Below, in pieces: positions 23,028-34,866 of a DNA stretch of 64,000 nucleotides. The stretch spans positions 14,092,001 through 14,156,000 of the forward strand of contig OX621253.1 in assembly GCA_951640165.1 (NCBI GenBank). The letters are read 5' to 3'. Under the pieces are notes generated by a model, which did not search any database, was not told the DNA's origin, and saw only the letters and a list, made by a program, of their open reading frames with translations. Origin of the DNA: Pseudoips prasinana (Eukaryota; Arthropoda; Insecta; Lepidoptera; Nolidae). Made by a program: the position numbers and the translations under genes. Numbering within the stretch: the stretch's first letter is position 1; every line of letters begins with the position of its first letter.

Positions 23028-24105
23028 GGGCATGATGGGGTAGCTAAGGGAAATAACAAATAAAAACCATAATGACTACGTTTATTACTCTTATATATTT
23101 ATGGCACGTAATTGGGTCAATCTAACTACAATTTGGCTCAGTCATTGGGAAATTAACTCATCAATTTTTTTTATAATTGGAATTAAACAGGAACATATGA
23201 AAAACCATCTTGCCCCGTACTATGGGGTATGACGGGGTATTCATAACAATAGATAAATTCTGATGATATTTTAAGAAACCTTCGTGTCAATCAACCCCTG
23301 CCATCCCCTTATTAGTATTAAAATTGTGTCTTGCCATTTTTTATTGCCAATTGATATGCTAGACGTTGAAGTTTGATAGTTGCTAGGCCAAAAAGACGTT
23401 CTTCCATATATTTCAGATATGCTACTATTTCATTTTCTTCTTTTGGTGTAAACATAGTTTTTTAAGGCCTAAAGGTCAACCAATTGTAACTTCACAGCCT
23501 TCTTTCATTTTATTAATATATCGCTCTAAAGTAGTCTGAGGCACTGCATATGCAGAACCAGCTTTTCTGTTTTACTTAATAGTTTGTCAATTGCTGTTTT
23601 CATAGCATCAATTGACCACTTTCCTCTTTTGGTATTTTCTTGTACGTATGTACCATGATTTTACCTGAAAACTAATAATACGGTGCTACATATTCAGAAA
23701 CTAAAATGAACGCAGACCCTCAACCCCATCTTGCCCCAATGATTGATATAGATTTTTTTTTTTCAATAACGAAAGGTTAAACGGATCCATGTAAACAACA
23801 TACCAAATCAAAATATAAAACCCTAGCAAACATAGATAAAAAAGACGTAAATAGGATGATCATATTTACCTCACAATAAGGACGATGTTTCTAACACAAA
23901 AATAGATCGGCGAGACGTTCAACTATATTTCCGTTTGTAAACAAAACACGCGTGGGCTCTCGCTCACCGATTCTCGCGCAGGGACCATTAATCGAGTGTG
24001 GCTTCCTATTGGCTTATTGCTTATTATTTGGAAACATCTAGTTTCTTGTATGTGTGCGCGACCCCGTCTTACCTCGTGACCCCGTCATGCCCCCCCCCCT
24101 TCCCC
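23028..24105 (-). mobile_element. decayed pogo-like transposon
   Basis: Ends GGGCATGATGGGGT and, complementary, ACCCCGTCATGCCC followed by a C-rich run, flanked by TA. The motif 'ccatcttgcccc' and its relatives recur inside. On the minus strand 23325-23640 keeps transposase N-terminal remnants. The DDE part is absent or unrecognisable, so it cannot move by itself. Confidence 0.75.
23325..23640 (-). pseudogene. pogo/CENP-B-type transposase N-terminus, broken
   Basis: Piecewise translation on the minus strand gives KRGKWSIDAMKTAIDKLLSK, then after a frameshift AGSAYAVPQTTLERYINKMK, then after a stop and another shift FTPKEENEIVAYLKYMEERL, FGLATIKLQRLAYQLAIKNG. This is the order of a psq-type helix-turn-helix DNA-binding domain followed by the second helix region in pogo/Tigger/CENP-B-like transposases. 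At least two frameshifts and stops make it non-functional. Confidence 0.75.
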
Positions 24106-24436
24106 TACTATGGAAACAAGATAACTGATATACTACTTTTCTTTTATAAATACATACTTATATAGATAATTACACCCAGACTTAGGACAAACAGACACGT
24201 TCCTGCACACAAATATCTGTCTTGAATGGGAATCAAACCCAAAAGCAACCACGCCAACAGGCCCGTCATTCATCTTCATTCATTGTTTGTTGCTCTCTTA
24301 ACTGACCCACAAAGATTGTATATAATCGCATTAAGTTTTCAAAGATATCCATCAGCCAGTTTATGTGGTACATTGTCTCCCTTTAATCCAGACGAGATTG
24401 AAAAGCCACCAAAATCATGTAAATGTGAACCCATAT

Positions 24437-24763
24437 AGTGAGCGTCAGAATGGCTGGTTGCCTATGCCAGGCGGCCCTGAAGGTATATAGAAGAATATCT
24501 AAACCTAATGAATTTACGAAGCTCAAACTTAAATCGTTGAATGAAGCGATTATTGATACAACAAACTTTTAGAAATTTTGCATCTTTCACGCTGAAAACG
24601 GGGACCACCATCCATCTTGACGTCAGAATGGCTGGTCAAAAAAATATTCATATTTCTCTGAATGTATCATATGTAGCAATTACCTATGGAAGAAACGAAG
24701 CAAATATGAGCAATTGATTAGCAATTCTTCAATATACTTTCGGAGCCGCCGGCCATAGGCAAC
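24437..24763. mobile_element. inverted-repeat element inside the tandem array
   Basis: Removing it restores array sequence '...gatata' to 'cttacaaattcc'. It has inverted blocks GGTTGCCTATG.C.GGCGGC (24456 onwards) and its complement ending at 24763, and two copies of 'cgtcagaatggctggt' (24443 and 24622), which recall the 'atcagaatgactgg' ends of the element at 21709-22140. Confidence 0.65.
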
Positions 24764-24807
24764 CTTACAAATTCCAGGATTCGCCTTACAGCAATTTTCC
24801 AACAATT

Positions 24808-24979
24808 ATACACACACGGCCATACTTATTTGCTTTTGTAAATAAATATTTATACAAATAATTACACTTAGACGCAGGACAAACGGACATGTTCATGGAC
24901 ACAAATATTTATATGGATCGAACCCACGACCTGCATCGTGAAAGGTAAGTATCTACAAACCACGCCAATCAGCCCGTCA
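24808..24979 (-). repeat. SINE family A, partial
   Basis: Reverse-oriented from 'acacacggcc' through 'gacatgttcatggacac' to 'acgccaatcagcccgtc'. The middle is shortened. Inserted in the tandem array. Confidence 0.8.
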
Positions 24980-26091
24980 TTTGTTTTTAGAGATTGTGTA
25001 AAATCAGTTATTCATCAGCCAGTTTGCATATACATGGCATCCCTTCAACTCAGATATTGAAGCAACCTCATGGCATCCCTTCAACTCAGATATTGAAGCA
25101 ACCTAATACCTACAAATTCCAAGATTCGGCCAACAACATATTTTTTTCATCACTTAGTTTACTGGCTCATTTGTTTTAAGAGATTGTTTAATTTACTTGT
25201 TTAATACTTTCAAAGATATTCATAAGCCAGTTTTCGTCATACATAGTTTCCCTTCAATCCAGACGAGATAAAGAACCACCTAACGTAAATCTCATGTACT
25301 TAATCTGTCATGTAAATCTGAACCGATATACTTACAAATTCCAGGATTCGGCCTACAGCATTTTTTATCACTTAATAGGGCTCATTTAGTTTTAGCGATT
25401 GTATGTCTTAATACACTTTCAAAGATATTCATCAGCCAGTTTTCGTGACACATAGTATCTCTTCAATCCAGACGACATAAAGAGCCACCTAACGCATGTA
25501 AATCTGAACCGATACACTCACAAATTCCAAGATTCGGCCTACAGCATTTTTTATCACTTAGTAGGGCTCATTTATTTTTAGGGATTGTATAATATATTAA
25601 TACACTTTGAAATATATTCATAAGCCAGTTTTCGTGACACATAGTTCTCTTCAATCAAGACGAGATATAGAGCCACCTAACGTCATGTAAACCTGAACCG
25701 ATATACTTACAAATTCCAGGATTCGGTCTACAGCATTTTTTATCACTTAGTAGGGCTCATATTTTTTTTTGGGTTTGTATAATATCTTAATACACTTTCA
25801 AAGATATTCATAAGCCAGTTTTCGTGACACAGAGCCACCTAACGTCATGTAAATCTGAACCGATATACTTACAAATTCCAGGATTCGGCCTACAGCATTT
25901 ATTATCACTTAGTAGGGCTCATTCATTTTTAGGGATTGTATAATATCTTAATACACATTCTAAGATATTCATCAGCCAGTTTTCGTGACACAAACACACA
26001 ATCTGAACCGATATACTTACAAATTCCGGGATTCGGCTTACATAATTTTTTTATCAATACAATTTAGAATCCTTACAATCTTATCTGGATT

Positions 26092-26395
26092 AAGAACATA
26101 GTTGAGATGGGATGAGGTAGAACCATTATATTATATGATATTTAAAAAGAAATAATGTAAGAAGATTGACAAAAGAAGTATACCTGTCCTGGGTGAATAG
26201 TACAACCGGAAGGGGAAGACCTCTGATTAAATCGAAGATGTTCTCAAGAAAGGCCAGGTCAGCAATACCCTAAATCGAAGAGCATGTATGAAGAATATAA
26301 TGACAGTAAACGGCCTGTGCAAATATCTTAACAAATGGAAATACGTTTTCTCTGCCTATCCATCTGGAAAACAAGGGTGGGTCTATGTATGAATG
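26092..26395 (+). pseudogene. LINE ORF2 C-terminal tail
   Basis: Reads RRLTKEVYLSWVNSTTGRGR, then after a frame shift DVLKKGQVSNTLNRRACMKN and CKYLNKWKYVFSAYPSGKQG in order. These are C-terminal motifs of a LINE also seen at 20430-20575 and 51224-51306. 5'-truncated and frameshifted. Confidence 0.7.
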
Positions 26396-29300
26396 ATTAC
26401 CAATTTGGATAACCCGCCTGTTACTAGGCCGACTAACAAGGAACAGCTGATTTGCGTTTTGCGTTAGTAAATCTGTAAATGTACGTAATACAGAGACGTA
26501 TTCGTTATCTGTACGTTTTATTATTATGTTTTATAACTATGTTTGGTGATAGTGCTGTTTGTTTTCGTAAGATGGCGCTGTATTTAAATATTCCTCAAGC
26601 ACATTTTTTTAATCTTTCCTCAGTCTTATAGTTAAAGACAACATCTATAGCTAAAACATTAAAAGGTACTTAATAATAGACAAGTTAGTTGAAATTAGAT
26701 TTATTTAGTTATAAATTACTTCATCATATACACATCAGTAAATACTCAAGGCACTTAACATTATGGTCCCTCCAAATAATACACTTAAAGTTATGACACA
26801 TACAGAACAAATAAACAAATTACAAAACTGTCACCTTCGATTTTACTCAGCTAAGTGATTTTACGCTCTACTACGGCTTCATAAGATTTTTATCATCGTA
26901 CTCCCTGACAATTAGTGTTTCACGTAATGTATCCACGCTACAATTGGTTGTTCAGACTCTTCACTAGCTCACAATAAACGAATCAAATTTTGATAAAGAA
27001 TGATCATGCGCGTAAGACGAAAAAACTGACTTTTGCTGTCGTGTTTTCATCATAAATTTACGTGGACAAACTGTGCCTGTAAGTCGGTCAGGTCGAGGGT
27101 TCAATTCCAGCTCCGAACAGCCTTTATGTAAAAACAAAGATTGGTTTCGGAGTCTAGTTAGTTCAACAACTACCCCCCATACTTCGGAGAGCACATTAAG
27201 CCCGTTGCAACGATTTAAATGCACTCTTAATTAGTCTTAATGCCTTGGACCCGTATGTGAAGAAAACAAACGTCACAACATGTGATGATAATCGTTGCAA
27301 ATAATCAAATACAAACAGTTCTAACACATAGTCTAATTATCCTAGTTACTATGGATGGCAATCGCATAATTAGTTCTTGTAGCTGGCAATAACGCGTTAG
27401 ATTGGGATCCGACACCAGTAGAAATGGAAAAAGACAATGAACAACCAATTAGGAGGAAAGATAATCGCATAGAGTTTAAAAATATCTAAAAATAAGGCAT
27501 TTAAATGTTGCATTTAAAAATAAACTTACAACGACACATCGAAGAATCGACTAGTGTTAATTATTGAATCTCTCATGAATAAATAAAAGCGAATAATTAC
27601 AAACTTATAGCAGTAAACCACACTTTGTGTCACAAAATATGGATACAATTGCACTTGGCCTAGCTTCGCACGAACGTATAAAGCGCTGGGCGTAGAAAAA
27701 ACTTTATTGGATTTTACATCTTATGTGGCCGGATAAAAGTGTAAATTGATTTGTAGGTTTTTTACTTCTTGATTCGGAGTTAAAATTGCCTACCAGGCAA
27801 ATACGACTACTCTCCAGAGCATAGAGTCTAAAATCCAACAAAGATATTTCTTACACCTAGCGCTAAACCACGTTGTTCCAAAGGGTTTTTCAAATAAAAA
27901 TAAACGATTACATTACATATATAACAAATAATCAGATCGTTCAGATCAAACCCAAGACTACACAACCGTAACAATTAATAATATCTACAGATTACATAAT
28001 CTAATTTAGGGACGTTATTTTATACAAGCTCTTATTATTTACATTCAGTCATTGGAACGTTATCTACTCAATATATATTAATTTCATACAAGCCCAACAA
28101 TTTAATATAGCTACAGGTTTACCACTATAAGGAAATCCGTACTGCAGCAAGCGTGGTGTGACCAGACACCCCGCCATTACATTATACAATCGAATTTATC
28201 TCCAATTGAATTATACTATATTTGAGCATATAGCATTCACTTTTTATGTCTTGGACGGAGATTTTTTACCTTTGGCAACGGCTGTTGTATATTGAGCATG
28301 TATTCCAAACTACGCCCGTCTACTGCTATTGTGCCAAAATATATTAGACGTCATTGATTAACTCTTGTGTATGGATTTTAGACTTTGATTTTGTTTTAAT
28401 CGGAATCTGCTAATCAAGCATATAAATTTAATTATTATTCGGTTATAATTATGTGTATTTGGCGCATATAACCTCCCTGCACTGCAAGCGCAGACGAGCT
28501 CTTCTTATAGTGGCAAATCTATAATAGCGGGGACTAAAGTTATTATGGCAACATGTGCGAATACGCAAATAATCATTATAAATTGTACAAATCCATGGCT
28601 CCACACGTCATTTATAAGTATGTATTTGGAAGAATTACAATTTCATCAGGTATAATTTCACGGAGAAGTTTTCCCTTTTAATTTCATTATTGTATTGCAC
28701 CTATGAAAACTCTCCACGAAATGTTAAGACTATGTGCCATATAATGCCCCACAAAGTTACAAAACTCACAATGGCCTGAACTCTGAATTAATACCGACTA
28801 AACTAATTCTAATATCATTAATGCATATAAGAAGGCTATAGGAGTCTAAAGAAAGTAAAGGTCACGAAACTTCTCCTTCAGATAGAATACGCACCGCTGC
28901 CTAAAAGCAGGTGTCGTGCTTTTTGGCAGCCATGCTTTACCATTTGATCGGCTGAGGATTCGATCACCATCAGAAAAATTCCCGCTTCCCTTCTAATGCG
29001 TCACACGCGACCTCTATCTATTACGAGGCCGTCAATCGATAATACTATCAAATGTCTCGCTTCTCTACTAGATGTCGCTAACCTTTATTACATTTATTAG
29101 CACCTACCGTCATTAACTCTCTTTCCATCGCGATAAGTATGATAAAGGACAGGTGATTATAGAACTATCCAACTATGTTAGCTAGTATATTGCTTGTCTT
29201 TTTTAAGAGACAGGTTATAAATGGACGCATCTAAATTAAGGGCCTAGAATTTATAGGACGCACCATCGTCAAATGAGATTCGGTCATCTTTTGATATCAA

Positions 29301-30411
29301 TATTCAAATTCAATAATTAACTAAAATATTCAAAATTAAATAATTAATAACAACAAATTTTCACTTCACGATTTTTTGTAATAAACGGATAAACTATTCA
29401 CTGGAAATTTATAAATTCAATGGGAAATGGATATTTGTTCTAAATTTGTCTGAATATTAATAATGTAAGATTTCTTTTCTGAAGCACATTTTTTTTAAAT
29501 TAATCTATGATATTTATACGTCATAAAATATGTAGGCAAATGCGCGAGCGAAGTAACTGCGCACTGAATTCTGGGCCTAAGGGCTAAGATTTAAAACTCA
29601 TGGCCTTATTATACCTACTCAATGGAAAAGAAAGATATACAACAATATTAAAATAAGTTCAGTTGGTATTTCACAGAATAAGGGCCATTATCGCGATTGT
29701 AGGCAATATTCGTGTTTCAGTATCACATTATCACTATCAATTTATGTCCATCACTACAAGCACTAAACGTAAACAAGTTATAGGTACTAGAACCCCTTAT
29801 ATTCGAGGTATTATTTTACATTTATACATCCGAAATTAAAGTAAAAATTAACCTTATGGCTCTCAAGTTATGACCCAAATTATCATTTACACTCAAATCT
29901 GGGTGTTATAACTTTGTAGCCTATGTATGTCTGTGGCACCGTAGCTTCAATAATAAATTACAGCATGAAGCTAGGAGAATATTGATGGAATACTGTATCA
30001 ATTCGGTACTGAGTAATTATATCCGATCCGAGATACGACTCGTGCATATAAAGGTAAGTGGTTTATAATAAAAAAAATGTTTTGCTTTGTCAATTATATG
30101 CTAAGTATGGATGGACGAACCAGTAAATCAAAACTATCATTTAATTGAGTTTATAAATTAAACAAAGCATGGAAAAGGAAATTGAATTACGATGCATCCC
30201 TTTTATACTCCGTCCATGCATAGAACCAACATTTTTTGATCAATTGTTTTGTAATAATGTTCTAAGAATCAATCAATTCCAAATAAACGTATTGCTGATT
30301 AAGGGGTGACAAAAGGTTTGCCTTTACATACGAAATATTCGCTATTATTTCGAATTAAAAAAATGTCTAACGTGTCCAGGAATATACAGGCATTCGTTTA
30401 ACACTCTTCCT
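26396..30411. other. intergenic and probable 3' UTR of the SH3 gene
   Basis: No exon or firm repeat recognised. A B-box-like 'gagggttcaattcc' at 27095-27108 hints at a decayed SINE head, but no body was found. The SH3 gene's 3' UTR must begin at 30411 and run leftwards; its end is not visible. Confidence 0.4.
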
Positions 30412-30729
30412 TTAACTCATTTGTACATAGTTAATGGGGAATTGTCCTTTCCTATTATTGCACTCACCGAAGTACCACTCATCATTTATTTTGTATCTCA
30501 CTTGTATGGTGTCACCAGTCACGAAGCTGAGGTCACCAGGCTGCACGGCTACAAAGTCGTACAAGGCGACCGCTGTGCCGATGAGTGGAGCGGGCGGCGC
30601 TGACTCGTTCGCCAGAGGAACTTTAATCTCCACATAATTGGACGGAAAAACTCCTTGAGCCCCGTTCCTTGTACTCCCAAAGAGCCATTCGTGATCCACT
30701 CGCCTTATCAGCTTTATCTTCGAGTTGGC
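30412..30729 (-). CDS. multi-SH3 adaptor protein, terminal exon
   Basis: Minus-strand exon after acceptor TTTCCAG (AG at 30731-30730), phase 0, 105 codons and a stop. It starts in the middle of an SH3 domain: ANSKIKLIRRVDHEWLFG, then GAQGVFPSNYVEI completes it. A 10-residue linker (ANESAPPAPL) follows, then a complete second SH3 domain: ALYDF, DLSFVTGDTIQV, DEWYFGE, KGQFPINYV, and the protein ends MS two residues later. Both domains keep the ALYDY, W, and P-x-NYV ligand-groove residues. Such proteins bind proline-rich partners in actin and endocytosis scaffolds; that is family knowledge. The arrangement recalls SH3D19-like proteins, but the assignment is not firm. Confidence 0.88.
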   Translation of the reverse strand, partial: ANSKIKLIRRVDHEWLFGSTRNGAQGVFPSNYVEIKVPLANESAPPAPLIGTAVALYDFVAVQPGDLSFVTGDTIQVRYKINDEWYFGECNNRKGQFPINYVQMS

Positions 30730-31560
30730 CTGGAAACAAATACAACAAAACAATTAATCAACCTTGAATTAAGTGGCCGAGAGGTCGCAGGACAAATATC
30801 AGTGTAAAAACAGAAATTTGGTTCAGAGTAGAAGTAATATCCAACCTGTCTTGGAAAGGAGTTTAAACTGATCGATCTTGGTTGTCATATCTATAACATA
30901 CATTGCTATAGATATAGAAGTTTTTGACAAAAAAATATCTGTAAGTATATTGTATTGTTGTAGTGCCCTTACAGGGTTCATGTTTGGTACTGTATTATAA
31001 TCTAAAATACCTATGTAAAACCCATGAAAGCAATAAATAAATTGAAATTGAAATACGCCACAGATATTATATATAAACGAATCATATCTGATCCTTGGTC
31101 TAATCTCTGTGTTAATGTTTCTCAGTGGGATAAGTTTCATTTATAGATTAATATACAACATGTAACGTAATTAACGCACACTCTCAAATACCCCAATTAG
31201 AATATTATGTTGAAATCATAATACATACACTGAATGTTTAATTTAACATGTATATGCATTGTTATTTATTAAATTAGTTTCTTGGAATAAAGTTTATTTT
31301 TCTTTATTTTGTATTGAATGATGGAATTTGTATGAAAACAAATAAAACTGCGATTTTAAAAGTCTTATTACTTTGACTTACGGTCCATTTCAATTTGTTT
31401 TGACTGTACACGGTCAATATAACAATAATTTCCGTAGTTTTAATTATTTTTGAATAAAACATTACATATATTAAAAATGATATAAATCGATTCAGTTAAC
31501 GATTCTGAACAAACTATTTTTAGGATATGCGTTAATTAAGTTACATGTTGTATATGTATG
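30730..31560. other. intron of the SH3 gene, nothing recognised
   Basis: AT-rich. The 105-codon open frame at 30823-31140 has no domain or splice support. Confidence 0.5.
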
Positions 31561-31782
31561 TAGGGTTGTAACGGATCTTCGCCTCCGCTTCCGTTACTGC
31601 GGAAGTTCCGCATGAAATCGTACCTTCGCATCCGCCTCCGCCTCCGCAATTTCTTTGCGGAGTTATAACGGAGTTTTATTTACGGCATAATCATATATCT
31701 CTGCATCACCCAAAGGTCGACTGGCATAGAATGCCTTTGGCATCAATTCCGCCTTTGTCAACATCATCATCATATCAGCCGA

Positions 31783-32673
31783 ATGACGCCCACAGCTGCA
31801 CAAAGGGCTCCCCCAAAGATATCCACAATTGCCGATCTTGGGCTATCGGAATCCAGCGACCCGCACAAGATCATCCGGTTCGTGGTCGCCAATCGAGAAC
31901 CTTTCTGCGCCAGCGGCCGTCCGCTCTACGAGCTATGTGCCCTGCCCACTGCCACTTCAGCTTGGCAATTCTTCGGGTTAAGTCGGTTACTTTGGTTCGC
32001 TTGCGAACCTCAGCATTTCTCATTCGATCTCGCATGTAAACTCCAAGCATAGCTCTTTCCATTGCTCTATGGGTGAACTTGAACCACCTGATAAGACCCA
32101 TAGTGAGCGACGACGTCTCTGTTCCGTTAGTCATCACTGGCATCGCACACTGGTCGAAGACTTTCGAATTGAGACACTGCGGTATATGGGACGAGAAGTT
32201 ATTGAGTAGCTTCCCGAATGGTGCCCAGCCAGCAGAAAACAACTTGTAAACATGGCTCAGCATTGTGATTGGTCTGTAATTTTTCAAGAGGGTATTATCG
32301 CCCTTTTTGAAAAAGAGCACCACCACACCTCTGTGCCATACTTGTGGCGTTTGACCTTCTATTATGACGGTGTTAAATAACTTCTGAAGGGCCCGTCCAT
32401 CATCACCAGGCGCCTGTTGTTCTTAAGCTGTTTGAGAGTGATTCTTATCTCGCACATGCTGACGTCCGGGATGTCTTCGGTGAAGTGTCGGGTTAGTCGT
32501 GCTCTGGGATCTGAGGCACAACTATCGAAAAGTGACTGGGTTCTCGTATACAGCTGTCCATGGAACCTCTCGATCTCTCCCAGCAACTCAGGTCGAAACG
32601 TGACGATTCTGCCATCCTCAGTCTTCAGCTTCGTCAGTTGGCTCTGTCCAACACACAGTTCTCTTGCTAACAC
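31783..32673 (-). pseudogene. RTE LINE, linker, RT start and C-terminus
   Basis: Starts with a linker segment (RELCVGQSQLTKLKTEDG, ELLGEIERFHGQLY), is then broken, then VVLFFKKGDNTLLKNYRPIT, MLSHVYKLFS (RT motifs 1-2). It then jumps directly to AGWAPFGKLLNN, PVMTNGTETSSLTMGLI, AMERAMLGVYMRDRMR, AKLKWQWAGHIARRADGRW and KVLDWRPRTG, and a shifted DDLVRVAG tail. The finger, palm and FADD-bearing section is missing. This is the known order of lepidopteran RTE ORF2 C-termini. Confidence 0.82.
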
Positions 32674-32813
32674 TTTAAGAGCCTTTATTCCGCTCTATGG
32701 CTTCTTTAATACATTTTGTATTAATTGGGCGCGTGTCGCGAGTCAAAGACTTTGAGATCTGTTAAGGTTCAATGAGCCCCGCCTGTGATCGCTTCCGCTT
32801 TTAACCGTATTGA

Positions 32814-33368
32814 TCACAATTCGTCATTGAACTTCTGTCTTACCGTCGACATAATAAAGTCTATTTCGTTTTTTGTTTTACCATCGGGGCTTCCCCAGGT
32901 CCATTTGCGGTTATCCGGCTTCTTGAAAAAGGAGTTCATCATAAAGAGCCCCTCCTTCTCCATGAAGGCCAACCCAAATTGCCCCACTCTCAGCTCATTC
33001 CCGAAAAGTTTACCCAGCTTCGCGTTAAATTCTCCCGTGACCACAGTGAAATAAGTGTTAGAGGAATGTATGGTTCTAGATATATCCTCATACATGACCT
33101 CAACCTCATCGTCGGAGTGCGTCAAAGTCGGCGCGTATACTTGTATGACCTTCAACGAATAAATTCTGAGTATAAGGTACGCAACCCTAGTCGACACACT
33201 CCCGATTTTTACTAAGTTATGGACGAGGGATTTGTGGACTATGAACTCAACACCACCTTGAGACTGTTGGTTGCCCTGCCGGAAATAAATCAAGTTCCCG
33301 GATTTCAGGATTATCGTGTCTCTTAGGACTTCAGATAATCCTATTATATTCCAATGTAACCTGCTCAA
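32814..33368 (-). pseudogene. RTE LINE, apurinic endonuclease domain
   Basis: 184 codons open. Motifs in order: WNIIGLSEV, VIQVYAPT, VVTGEFNAKLGK, RKWTWGSPDG and NEIDFIM, matching the EEP-type endonuclease of non-LTR retrotransposons. The usual GDFNAK has Glu instead of Asp, which would be expected to harm activity. The N-terminal part of the domain continues upstream out of frame (33365-33757). Confidence 0.8.
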
Positions 33369-34094
33369 TTCTTCCTCCAGTTTGATGATTTTGTCGTCGG
33401 TTCGCAGTGTGCGTGTGTTGTATGTTGCCAGGGCCAGTGGTCGTCAGTTTTAGTAACGCGGAATCTGTCGGGAATTCGTAGCACCTTCTGCCCTGCCGAA
33501 TACACTGCTGTTTCCACGGCTTGGAATAACATGGCTGCCAGGCCTGGGGGCAGCGGTTTAGTTGTGTCCTTCATTTGAGGGGATCTGCCATAATCGCCAC
33601 GATTGGCAGACGGGTTGGCGATCGCAATAAGATAGACACTTCCCCCCACGGGATGAGAGTGGGTGGCGATATTCTTTATGGCCGTCAGCCACACAGCCAA
33701 AAATTTCCGCCTTTGTAGTTTTGTGGAATAAGTTTCAACAAAATAAAAATAAATCATAGAATAATAATAATGCGCGAGCCGCGACGCCCGATTACGACTC
33801 AGTCGTACGGTCGAATTTTGCTTTGCAATGCAAAGTAATTGTTATTGTTTACTCAAGTCACACGAAGCCAAAAACAAGTGAGGTATGAAAGTGTTTTTAA
33901 GTAGAGATTAAAAAAAGTTGTTTCAGTAAGAGATTTAAAAAATGATTAATATTACTCATAAAATACTATTTTTTCACATCCACTTTAACCTTCGCATTCG
34001 CATCCGTTAACCTCCGCATCCGCGGAGGTGTAATCCGTCATCTTCGCATCCGCCTCCGCCTCCGCTAAGAGGCCTCCGTTACAACCCTAGTATA

Positions 34095-34273
34095 AAGACA
34101 TAGCGATGCCCATCTCATCCCATAGAGCGCGTAGAAGCCGTACCGAGGTATTATCTACCACAGAACGGTCAACAGCGTCTCTATGTGAACAATGATCATT
34201 ATACGTAGTCTATCAAGCGTGACGATTAAGGCATATCCTCCAATTCTTGGGAGAGGCTTTCTCTAGCAATAGA
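34095..34273 (+). repeat. RTE-derived short element, diverged
   Basis: 'catctcatccc', 'aagccgtaccgaggtattat', 'gaacggtcaacagcgtctct', 'gcgtgacgattaaggcatat', 'gagaggctttct' and an 'ataatgatg' tail occur in family order, with substitutions and small gaps. Confidence 0.65.
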
Positions 34274-34866
34274 CGTCATGCAGCAGACGTGATAATGATG
34301 TTTATAATCATTGGTTTCAAACTATCTTTGACGGTTTCCAGGTGGCCTTTTGTAATAACTTTCGTTTCAAAGTCAGATATTAGTCGCTCACTTAACTCAC
34401 TTACTCAGCTCTGTCTAACTTTAGAAGAGCCCAATAGAAATGAGTAAAAAGGAAGGAGAATCATGAATTAATTAACCTTGAACCATTGAACTGCTATCTT
34501 ATCTGTTATTTCGCAGTAGACGAAATAATCACGTCACGCTCGGGCGACAGCGAACAATCGACATTAGGATCTCACGATGTTTTTATAACTGTCCTTGATT
34601 TTAATATATTGCAGTTTAAACACCCCAGAAAGATCTATGAAAATCAGGTATCACAGAAAAACATGTGATAATTTTAGCGAATGTTTACTAATTGGCACTG
34701 CCAGTAATAGCTACCTATAATTGTGAATGAAAACTGTAGAGGTACCAAGTGGCATTGGCGTCGAATTAAAGTTTTATTAATAACGGTCTGACCGGATGAC
34801 TTACTAATGAATGAACGTATCTAGTTTGGGTAACGATATGGAAACATTAAATGTCCTGTCCATAAT
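34274..34866. other. intron, nothing recognised
   Basis: No supported features; short open frames here have no domain content. Confidence 0.5.

Larger units (their letters stand above)
22961..24269 (-). repeat. SINE family A split by a DNA transposon
   Basis: Left part 22961-23027 ('aatatcctgggatattattt' to 'gagcttgta') and right part 24108-24269 ('ctatggaaacaagataactg' to 'gcccgtc') rejoin into one SINE if 23028-24107 is removed with one copy of TA. Confidence 0.88.
24276..26065 (+). repeat. tandem array, about seven units of roughly 160-205 bp
   Basis: Units share 'catcagccagttttcgtgac', 'tcaatccagacgagat', 'agccacctaacg', 'tgaaccgatatacttacaaa', 'ttccaggattcggcctacag', and 'agggattgtataatat'. 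'Gccagttt' occurs near 24356, 25018, 25229, 25433, 25624, 25814 and 25975. The first unit is broken by an inverted-repeat element (24437-24763) and a SINE (about 24808-24979). Unit two has a perfect roughly 36-bp internal duplication at about 25034-25105. Confidence 0.9.
31759..33704 (-). mobile_element. RTE-type LINE, both ends present, RT core deleted
   Basis: Flanked by the 12-bp target duplication TTCCGCCTTTGT (31747-31758 and 33705-33716). On the minus strand it runs from GGCTGTGTGGCTGACGGC near 33700 to an ATG-repeat tail near 31760-31775. It contains an endonuclease region, a linker, the start of the reverse transcriptase, and the C-terminal region, with the catalytic RT section missing at a junction near 32236. 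The ORF reads to within about 20 bp of the tail, as in RTE-clade LINEs. Confidence 0.85.
31561..34089. mobile_element. TIR element with CCTCCG-rich ends, host to an RTE LINE
   Basis: Ends TAGGGTTGTAACGGA (31561-31575) and TCCGTTACAACCCTA (34075-34089). Subterminal GCCTCCGCCTCCGC blocks occur at both ends. Without the LINE (31759-33704 and one target copy) it is about 570 bp and non-coding. If TA is read as the target duplication the ends are GGGTTGTAACGGA; superfamily undecided. Confidence 0.75.

Noticed and set aside
24990..26060. CRISPR-like regular repeats
   Set aside because: Units are tandem without unique spacers, too long and variable, and the genome is eukaryotic.
30730..30753. Upstream extension of the SH3 terminal exon to a Met (MFCCICFQ)
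   Set aside because: These codons are the polypyrimidine tract and acceptor TTTCCAG read as protein; the SH3 fold joins correctly to the exon ending at 56909.
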